Shown: in pieces, positions 55,602-64,000 of the stretch
How positions within the stretch are numbered: the first letter of the stretch is position 1
How the letters are laid out: every line of letters starts with the position of its first letter
Origin: Arachnopeziza araneosa
Lineage: Eukaryota; Ascomycota; Leotiomycetes; Helotiales; Arachnopezizaceae
Assembly (NCBI GenBank): GCA_003988855.1
Contig: QYAI01000004.1
Location: forward strand, 868,001-932,000
Direction: 5' to 3'
DNA: 64,000 nucleotides
Translations under genes and position numbers: made by a program
Notes under the pieces: model-generated
What the model was told of the DNA's origin: nothing
The model's input: only the letters and a program-made list of their open reading frames with translations
Databases searched by the model: none

Positions 55602-56837
55602 ATGACACTCGCGGTAAGTCTGTTGTTGAGAAAAGTTGAGGTTTTGCACTAAATTTTTTCAGGCTATAGGCCAGTTATGCTCCACGGCATCTTTGAGCCA
55701 TAATCTTTCACTATGTCAAGTGCTTGTCAAGAGAGCTGTGGAAGCTGGTGCAAAGGTTAGTTGATCCTTGGAATTATTGGCTGTTGCTTATATCTTACAC
55801 AGGCATTATTTCTTCCTGAAGCAACTGTAAGTCTACCTACAGTCTAAGAGGCGTGTATGTAGGAGATTGTTCGGATGATTTATAAAGTCTCTAGTGAGAT
55901 GAAAGTTTGGGAATGTTTGCTGCCGAGTATTCACATGAAGGTTTTTCTCGAAACTCAGCGCCCATGTTGGTCTTTCAAAGGAGTTAAGCATTATCCTGAC
56001 ATCAGTCCATAATAATAAAACTAGTCAAAGTTGCCTGCTTCCTCTGACAGATTAAGGATTACATAGCAGCATCACCCCAAGAGTCCATCGCCCTCGCTTC
56101 ACCAATGGAGACAAGCCCATTTGTTCTTGGTCTTCAGAAAGCAGCCAAGGAGTCTTCGTTAGCCATCAATGTCGGCATTCACGTTCCAGCCAGTAACGGC
56201 AAGTTAGCAAATAGGAGTTGCTGGATAAATGAAAAAGGAGACATAGAAGCTTTCTATGACAAAGTCCATCTGTTCGACTATGGAGCTTTGAGGGAAAGTA
56301 ACAGCGTTGAAGGCGGGAAGAAAATAGTACCACCGGTTGAGACTGTTGTTGGTCGGGTTGGACTACTAATCTGTTTTGATGTAAAATCCTTGATCTTTAT
56401 TCTATATTTCTCCTGCTGACTTGAAGATAGCTACGATTTCCAGAAATCTCTCTATCTCTGAAACGCCAAAACGCTCAAATAATTACGTATCCATCTGCAT
56501 TTACTGTTCCTACTGGTAAAGCCCATTGGGAAACACTTCTGAAAGCTCGAGCTATCGAGACGCAAGCTTACGTCATTGCCTCTGCTCAAGTGGGAAACCA
56601 CAATGAGAAGAGAACGAGTTATGGGCATTCTATGGTCGTAGATCCCTGGGGAAAGGTATTACTTGATATGATTGGAGAGGATAACGGGCCAGAAATTGGA
56701 ACTGTGGATATTGACTTGTCATTTAGAGAGAAAGTCAAAGAGCAGATGCCACTATTAAGGAGACCGTAAGAGTTAGCCTTCCATATGATTGACAATAGTC
56801 ACTAACGTTATCAAGGGATGTATATCCGGAAATTTGA
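55602..56837 (+). CDS. NIT2: deaminated glutathione amidase (nitrilase superfamily)
   Basis: Repairs deaminated glutathione by hydrolysing its amide. Six exons (55602-55613, 55663-55755, 55803-55826, 56057-56380, 56431-56765, 56816-56837) give 269 residues. The three catalytic residues are present: Glu in LFLPEA, Lys in YDKVHLFD and Cys in LICFDLRFPE. The ESNSVEGG segment and the block AHWETLLKARAIETQAYVIA are diagnostic of the Nit1 group rather than omega-amidase. The first exon codes only four residues (MTLA). The 230-nt third intron is unusually long here; its acceptor was set at AAG before DYIAAS, and an alternative six bases earlier would add Ile-Lys. The last exon codes just the end PDVYPEI. 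Confidence 0.88.
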
Positions 56838-57334
56838 TGTTGGATGGAAAAAGAGGCATTCGGAAAAGCCAATAAATCTGTTGGGAGAGGTTGATTTATG
56901 AGCTGGCCGGTTACTTACACTATAGTAAATGTGGACGGAAAGTGAGGTTGCTGTATGATCTTAATGGTTTCCCCTAAACTTTTAAATTACCAGGGATTCG
57001 AGAAACCGTGTAGTCTGTAAATTGATCGTATCCACTTAGTATTGACCCATTTCACTACATTCCGAAATGTAGAGGATGTCAGTATAGTTCTAGGTGTAGA
57101 TAAAAGGGTGATTAATTTTCATCGAAACTTGAATATTGACCTCTGTTGAATGAGATCAGAGGCAGCCGTCTAATTTTGTCACTCCCTCCGAAGCAAATGA
57201 CTCTAATGCAACGCCCCGCGATGTTGAACAACTTCTAGTAAACCTCCACGAATCGACCTTCCTTGCCCTCCTTTCTATAGGTTTCTCTTAGCCACTGTCA
57301 CGGAATATTCTCCCTAGCTCCACATTTTCCTTCT
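56838..57334. other. convergent 3' intergenic region
   Basis: AT-rich 3' UTR space of the amidase and OPI3. No other feature seen. Confidence 0.5.
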
Positions 57335-58117
57335 TCATAGCTCCTTCTTCTCGCCCGCCTTCTGTGCTTTAGCCCGTTTGGCATAAATGCCCGCCGTGAA
57401 CGGATCCTCAAACCTTAGGGCTACCAGATAAACCACGAAGACCAAGCCCGTCAACAGCACACCGGCTGGTTTACCAAATAGGATGGCTGTACCCAAAAAG
57501 CTCATGGTACTCCCATAATACATAGGCGCATCAGTGATATTGAATGGAAAACCGGTAACCATTTCATCCATCAAGATCCCGAAATAATCCCCCAGGTATG
57601 TGCCGGTGAGGCCGAGCGCCCACATTGAAGAGATGACGAGAACATTGCCTGCGGCTAAGAGGCCATATGCACCGTATTGAAATGCGGGCGTGAGAAGGAG
57701 GGGTAGTGTGGGTTGGGCCCGTAATGCTCGTTCGTAGAGAAAGTCGCGGAAGATACCAAGGGAGAAAATGGTGACTGCAAGGCCGTAGCAGGCTAGGCGG
57801 GAATTACCTCCTGCGAGCTTGGTGAGGATCTTGTTGTGGTATTCTGAATATCGCTATTAGATCTGTGCTCTACAAGAGGCTTTATTGGAGCTACCTTGGC
57901 GAGCGACAGTGCTAGAAACATTCAGTAATTGGAGGGGCTGGAAACGATTTGGGTGGTACTAACTTCCAGAATATAGGATTGAAGAGAATTGATGCTGCGG
58001 CCACTGGACACATTTGGTGAGCCTTCGGAAGTGGCTTGGGATATTTGTATACTCACCAGCCAGGCTTTTCTGATCCAAGTCGATCAGACCCTTTGCATCT
58101 CCTAAAATGCTCGTCAT
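57335..58117 (-). CDS. OPI3: phospholipid methyltransferase Opi3
   Basis: Carries out the last two methylations from phosphatidylethanolamine to phosphatidylcholine, in the ER membrane. Four exons (58057-58117, 57964-58003, 57895-57911, 57335-57843) give 208 residues, matching yeast Opi3 in length. The protein has about four membrane segments, including SRLACYGLAVTIFSLGIF and TGTYLGDYFGILMDEMVTGF. GFPFNITDAPMYYGSTMSFL and RFEDPFTAGIYAKR are family signatures; the former lies in the SAM-binding region. The C-terminus is a short Lys-rich tail (KAQKAGEKKEL). The third exon of 17 nt, coding for TVARQ, is between two introns of 51 nt each and is needed for frame. Separate from the Cho2 enzyme that does the first methylation. 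Confidence 0.94.
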
Positions 58118-58491
58118 CTTCTCGGAATCAATATCAAATGATATGAAGAGGAGTGTTCAAAGGGAACAAAACGAGACGCTTCTGATGTGTTCTTGGCAAG
58201 GTAAATAGAGCTCCAAAAAGCAGCGAATCACATGGAAATCTGATGACGTTGAAGCGAGCTCAGGGTTCTAGGGCACGCGATCTTTCAAAGAGGCAGAGCA
58301 TAATTATTTTCCCTCCAAGTTGAGCTTTATATCTATGAAGTATATCTTTAAAGAGTTTGTTTCTTTCCTAATTCTACGAAAGATTCAATTCCACTACTCA
58401 ACGCCGCCATTCATGATTCTTTAAATACTCCTGGTATCTTTTGACAGTTGGCCCCCAAAGCGCCTTCCAATGCCCTGAGAAATCTCCCTCA
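58118..58491. other. short intergenic region upstream of OPI3
   Basis: AT-rich region with the OPI3 promoter and the 3' end of RXT2. No other feature seen. Confidence 0.5.
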
Positions 58492-60135
58492 TTATTGTCG
58501 CCGCGTCCTGGTCTTTTTGGCTGTCGTTGCAGCATCTTCTTCCTCCTCATCCTGACCCTTTTTAAGATCATCATCCAGACCCCACTCTTCTTTGTCATAC
58601 CAATCCTCACCGTCCGACATGTCTCGATTAGGCCCAATATGCCCTTCGGCCTTGGTCCATTTTAATACTAATTTTCGAAGTCGATCGGCTTTCAGCAGGC
58701 CATTGTATAATTTTTCAACTCCCCGACATATTTCCTCCTGCTTCTGGATATAGAGTTGTAGCACCCGTCTGGTCTCGCCCGCTTCATTGGGTGGAAGGCC
58801 AACATTTCGATCTGGTCGAGATGACGACGCTGCTAAGAAGAAGGGATGAATGTATGACTCGTCGACAGAGTCAGGTGACATAGATCTTGTTCGGCTTGTC
58901 GCATTCTCAGAGTCTGCTTGTGCTTGCGCCCTTGTGCGCATACGGCGAGGAATCGGGATATCTTCCTGATCTATACCAGCAAGTTCGAGTGCAGTCCCAT
59001 CCACGACTGGTGCTTGGTTTTCGCCAATCTTCTCCTGCATAGGATTCGCAACGCCATCTATTTCCATGGGCTCATCGATTTCCTTCTGCACAGGGTTCAG
59101 AGAACCGTTTCCGTTTGGAGGATTTGAGCTTGCACTTCCATCTTTCCCGTGGCTAGTAGCTCCGATTTCATTTACCGTCTTTATTATAGAATTCCCATTC
59201 GCATCTGCTTTATCAACAAGACGCTTCACAGCAGCTAGTATAGAGCTTGGTGAATGACTTTCGGCACCCATCAAAAGCCCTTGAGCTTCCTCCGATGCGA
59301 GCGTTCCTGTGGAAACCTGATCTACTTCGTCTGCCACAGCTACTTTCTGTAGTAGATGCCCTCGACTTCGTTCCCGCTCGTCAAAAAAAAGAGCGAAATC
59401 GTTGTCGGTCTCGACAGTCTCACAAGGTATCCATGTATTATCCCCACTCATCCTTGTGAGAAGGTGCTTCAATTTCCATAATGAAGCCTTTTCCTTCTGT
59501 ACCATATCGCCTGCGTTTCGGGTAAGTTGGGTTAAAGTTTTCGAGGTAAATGGTTTCGACAGTGTAGGGTGCTCAGGCAAGTCGGAGGCTGCTGTGAGAG
59601 GAGCAAGGAGATCTAAACCACAGCCATGAGTATACGATAGTTAAAAGGACAGGCTTATCCTACGTTCAATCTTAACGTCGGCATAGGGATCAAATTGGGC
59701 TGCAGAAGCCATCGCAGCTTGAGCTCTCTCGTCGTCATCGTCGCTGTCAACCTCATACCCATCTTCGTCGACAAGTGGAGGGTTTCTGCTTATGATATCC
59801 CGTTGATAGCCAGCATGCTCAATTGTCTATCAAATTATTAGTATCTATCTCTACTGCGAGTCTTGAAGCCACCAACACGTCTGTAGACCTGGGGGCCAGT
59901 GGGAGGCGCCAATTGTCCTTCGTGAACAAATCTTGCCTTCTTCCGTAATTTATTGCCTCGATTCGTAAGCTGGTCGATTGAGCTGTCGGAGTCCGAATCT
60001 GCAAGAAGGTTTCCTGTTAGTTGATGTCCACTTGAGGCGGAACCGGTCGAGGAGATTATTACCGTAAGCCTTTCTTTTCAGAGCCTTTTTCATTGCCGCA
60101 ATAGTCTCGGCGAATATTGCCTGCTGGGAGGCCAT
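58492..60135 (-). CDS. RXT2: Rpd3L histone deacetylase complex subunit Rxt2
   Basis: Subunit of the large Rpd3 histone deacetylase complex, acting in the nucleus in gene repression. Four exons (60063-60135, 59877-59998, 59664-59826, 58492-59612) give 492 residues. The N-terminal conserved region reads SSIDQLTNRGNKLRKKARFV, then HEGQLAPPTGPQVYRRTIEH, then AGYQRDIISRNPPLVDEDGY and a run of Asp/Glu. LLAPLTAASDLPEHPTLSKP follows, with a coiled part. The rest is a disordered, acidic tail with RRMRTRAQAQ and a C-terminal helical block EICRGVEKLYNGLLKADRLR. The first three exons carry the recognised Rxt2 N-terminal domain and the rest is fungal-specific. Confidence 0.88.
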
Positions 60136-60675
60136 TATTTTGCCTCTCACAAAGCTTTAAAAGCCTTGCAATCCTTGGTAACTTGGCTTGAATCGGCGAT
60201 GATCAAGTTGCGCCCGTCTGCAAAATTCCGCAGAGGGGTTCGAAGTCGTTTCCCGGCAAGATGGTATTCGAGGGGCGCAAGAGACGTGATTGAAACAGCA
60301 AAAAGATGCTGGGAACAACGCTGGCTGGAAACCACCTCGAAGATGTTCGTTGGCTAGTTCTGCGAAGTTATGGAGAACAGACAGGGTGAAATGGTGCGGG
60401 TGAAGGGCAAGGCTGAATGAATGACGCGCTAAGGCTCCGTGCAAAATCCCCGAGAAACACAAACAATCTGTCAAGGACAATGATACAAGTTCAGCAGCAA
60501 TATTCTACTCGAAAACCCTCAAAATCTGGTCACTGATACAGAAATAAAATGTATCTAAGATTGTGACTCCGAGAAGTCACCCGCCCTTCAGGACTCTGTC
60601 AGATAGAGTGTTTGATTCATCGGATCTGGGTAGACATATCTAGCCACTTCATGGAGAGTCCAAGACCACATCGCT
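60136..60675. promoter_or_regulatory. divergent region between RXT2 and TRAPPC11
   Basis: About 540 bp containing both promoters. Small frames on the plus (60166-60357) and minus (60147-60480) strands are motif-free. No clear binding site recognised. Confidence 0.45.
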
Positions 60676-63600
60676 ATGGACGGTTACGCGCCCGCATATG
60701 TGGATCATAACGTCCCATTTTTGGTGATATCGGGACTGGACTCAGCCGTTCAGGAGGTTCCGGATCTGGAGAATGGTATTAGGATAGCTTCTGAAATACC
60801 ACCGTTGGATTCCGAAGATGCAGCAACCTTATTAAGACACTTCAGAGAGCGTGATGCTTCGGGGCTTGCTTGGAATGGGAGAGAATATGGAGGCAGGAAT
60901 AAATTCCGAGTGAAGATTGTTGGAAGAGTAATCCAGCAAACTGCCGAAGCTATTCTAGCTCTTTGCTAACGAACGAATAGAACTATTCACTGCCCATCCG
61001 GAGCGCTACCATCCCTCCTTTTACTCAGACCACGAGCCCTATCGCAAAACCTGTACTTCATTCTGCGCTTTCCCCATTGACTCCAGGGTCATCCCTTTTC
61101 CCTGATGGCTTACTTGACTCGAAATGGATTGAAAAACACCAAAATTTAGTCCCAAGCGCATATATCTCTTTCTACATATTTATGTCGGACCCAAAACTAT
61201 CAACTTTGCATGACAACAAGTTGAAAACCGACATAAATAGTACAAAACACATCTTGAGCCAATCTGGATACAAAACTCGTCTTATTGTTGCCCTTCTCAG
61301 CGAGAAATCTATAGTGCAGTCTCCTGATGTTGAAGAACGTCTTGCCAATATCCGTAAAGCTACTGGACTTGACTCTAAGACGTCTTTATTCTTCTTACCT
61401 CCTCAAAGTTCTGCGGTTGAGCTCCAGGCCTTTGTCGAGACTATCATCTCTACCATTTACCCGCTGTGTATTGAATATTATCGAGACCTTTCTAAGCATT
61501 CAAGAAGAAAACGTAATAGGAGTGTGGTTCCTCCGCCTACAGCGCCTCCAACTTCTGGAACTTCACAAACATTAGCTAGTCAAGGTTGGAATGTTCGATA
61601 TGATTTTAAACTGGGAGTATTTGCCGAGTTCCGGCAGGAAATGGACGCTGCCCTCCGCTCTTACGAGGGCGGGTATGAAGGTTTGCTTGGGGCAGATGTC
61701 TTTGAAGCCATAGCAAGCTGGAGTCCAAGATGGAATGAAGCTCGACTTCTTGCTGATGTATTCGCTATCCGTATTCTCCGTTGCCTTCTGTGGAATGGTA
61801 ATTATACAGCAGCAGTCCGACGATGGCAGCTGCACAGAGAGAGGATCCGAGATTTCGTTGATCGTAGAGGGAAAGGAACCACTACTTATGGTTGGGAAGC
61901 TTGGGAGGCTAGATGGTCTACAGTTATGGCAGAGACCGTAAAGAAAGCCTCAATTCCAGAGTTTACAGGGACCACAATATACCTGCCAGCAGAGAAGAAC
62001 ATTACAATTGGAGAACGAATGCAACCGTGGGAGTATCTCCACCATCCAGGGTATTGGTATCGAACAGCTGCGATGCACTCAATGGCTCGTCGGACATTGG
62101 CCTTGAAGATCCCAGTAGAAGATAGAGCACCTCCAGGATCGTCTCCAGCGTCTGCTATTGCAAGTAAGGCTTATACTTATGACACATATCTCTGTCCTGA
62201 ACCACATGTTGAAAACCCACTTCCAGGGTATGATGGTGTTGATCACTCTGTCTTGATCATCAAGTCTTTGAACAAAGCCATGGTTGAATTCATGCATAGA
62301 GACCAGTCTCGCTTAGTGCAGGAGCTACAGCTATTATCCGCTAAAGAGGGCATGAAACGAGAAGCCTGGGATGATGCTCTGAAGATTCTTCGTCCTTTAT
62401 GGCAAAATATCTCCTTCCGTAAAGAAGGTTGGTGGACCGGTGTTGAAGAAGTAGGTTGGGCTTTACGGAAAACTGCAATCAATGCTGGCGATGGTGGATC
62501 AGTCCTTGCTGTGGACTGGGAACTTTTGAATAAAAGTGAGCCGATCCAATCTCCATAATATCATGACGCGGGCTGTGTTTGCTTCTTCGACTATATACAC
62601 CTGCTGTAGCCTTATCCTATTCTCTCTGCTAACCGTTGTAGGCTTCACACATCATCCAAGTTGGCATTATGATCTTACCAAATCATTAGAAGGAGCGGAA
62701 GACATCAAAATCAAGCCCTCTGTAGTCTTACACGATAAGGACATACATTCATTTCTCTCTGCCACCTACACTTTTGAACATTCGGAGGGCAAAGTAGGTG
62801 AACTGTGTTCGTCTCAAATTACTATAACCTCTAGTGCTATGGAATCTGCACCACCAGTCACAATGTCAGAGATACAAATCAACTTCGATGGAAGCATGAA
62901 GCCTATTCTCTTGAAGCATAAAATCCTCAACGAAGCGACTTTGGAAGGCCTCTTGGTCACCAAAGTGACGTTAAGCGAAACCACGCAAGATGGCCATTCG
63001 ATCTTATATGGAGAAACTCCTCTCAACTTCTTTTCTGGCCGAAATAAGATCTTCGAGTTCAGCATTCCACTTAGAGAAGCCGGAGAGGTGAAAGCCGTCT
63101 CTGCGAAATTTTCCATGTCAGATAGATTGTTTGATTTAGATTACATCCAAAATTTTGGCAAAACGACTTCTCCCGATGTCTGGTGGGGACAGAAGACGGT
63201 TAAGAAAAGAATGGTTCGTGTTAACGCTTCGTCAATCACCGTCCTTCCAAAACCACCCAAGATTGATCTTCGGTTGATTGGACGAAAAGAGCAATATTAT
63301 ACCAATGAAGAGGTTGTTCTCAAACTTGAAGTATTTAACGAGGAAGAGGTGGACACAGTCGTTAATCTGGAGGTTCGACTAACTGGGGAAGATGCGCCAG
63401 CCATCAGTCTAAGAATTCCATCATCTAATGAAACTGGTCAGAACGAGAGCGAACAGGACGATGATCTTGCAGGCACACCACTTGGAAGAATTGCGTCAGC
63501 AGCTTCATGCTTTGTGGAGATAGTCATACCTCAAGCAAAATTCCCTGCCGCATACACATTATCCACAAAAGTTGCATATCATCTTGTCTCTGATATGGAA

Positions 63601-64000
63601 ACACCAGTATACAAAACTTTTACCACCCAAATCGAAGTGATCAATCCTTTTGAGGCGAATTATGACTTCTCACCACGAGTTCATCATGCACCTTGGCCGA
63701 GCCTTTTTACTCATCAAGAGGGAGAGAATATGGAGACAAACGGACAGGAAGTCACAGCTCGCGGCCTAGCACAGAGGTGGTGTCTCACGGCTCGATATGC
63801 CTCCTTCGCAATAGATGAGTTAATTGTGGAAGATGTTGATGTTCAAATACTGGGTGTAAATGGGGGTATCCAATGCCATACCACCAAACTCACAAACCTT
63901 CCAGAAGGCGGCTTACGCGTAGCACCAAAAAGTTTAGAGGAAGCCCAATTCGACACCTTCACACACAAGCTGTCACTCGATGATCGAGGGACCGCAACAC
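60676..64000 (+). CDS. TRAPP complex subunit TRAPPC11 (5' part, continues past the window)
   Basis: TRAPPC11 is a subunit of the TRAPP vesicle-tethering complex acting in ER-Golgi traffic. Exons seen: 60676-60927, 60981-62535 and 62642 to the window end, where the frame is still open. The total here is about 1055 residues. The N-terminus is MDGYAPAYVDHNVPFLVISG. The Foie-gras-type helical domain covers about residues 180-600, for example NVRYDFKLGVFAEFRQEMDA and LLADVFAIRILRCLLWNGNY. After intron 2, FTHHPSWHYDLTKSLEG begins a series of beta-rich segments (VTKVTLSETTQDGHSI, IFEFSIPLREAGEVKAVS) typical of the Gryzun region. The intron 2 acceptor is TTGTAG and the spliced frame is continuous. 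The gene is incomplete only because the window ends. Confidence 0.9.

Overview
The window is nuclear DNA of a filamentous ascomycete (Pezizomycotina, most likely a Leotiomycetes-type fungus; the class is inferred only from the overall look of the proteins). Most genes are interrupted by 45-60 nt introns with GTAAGT-like donors and CTAAC-like branch points. The products are typical fungal housekeeping proteins: ERG13, HOM6, TRM8, ORC1, PRP46, HEM25, OPI3, NAS6, RXT2, YPC1 and TRAPPC11. There are no operons, and I see no tRNA, rRNA, CRISPR array or intact transposon. I built the gene models by hand from splice signals, and every complete multi-exon model keeps one reading frame from start to stop.

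Layout, left part (0-24 kb): alpha/beta hydrolase (-), HMG-CoA synthase (-), a 2.9 kb gap, a DUF7820-like membrane protein (+), a CCDC174/DUF4078 protein (-), homoserine dehydrogenase (+), a 120-residue membrane protein (-), Trm8 (+), Mdm1 (+). A gene-poor block rich in short tandem repeats follows (17.9-23.9 kb), with one rhodopsin-like seven-helix protein in its middle.

Centre (24-39 kb), more accessory in character: a broken tyrosinase gene, an unrecognised basic-tailed protein, a single-pass membrane protein, a membrane-embedded spermidine-synthase-fold protein, a short-chain dehydrogenase, a bZIP/DUF3425 regulator and an L-galactonate dehydratase.

Right part (39-64 kb), dense and conserved: ORC1, PRP46, HEM25, a protein with about ten coiled-coil repeats (DUF8035-like), prefoldin subunit 1, alkaline ceramidase, a TMF/Sgm1-like golgin, Nas6, Nit2 amidase, Opi3, Rxt2, and the 5' part of TRAPPC11, which runs off the right edge.

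No single multi-gene system joins these loci. The points most worth a second look are the tyrosinase gene with two independent lesions, the long 20-residue repeat array, the very small internal exons of HEM25 (7 nt) and OPI3 (17 nt), the membrane-fused spermidine-synthase-like protein, and three uncharacterised proteins at 12.3, 26.5 and 28.9 kb.
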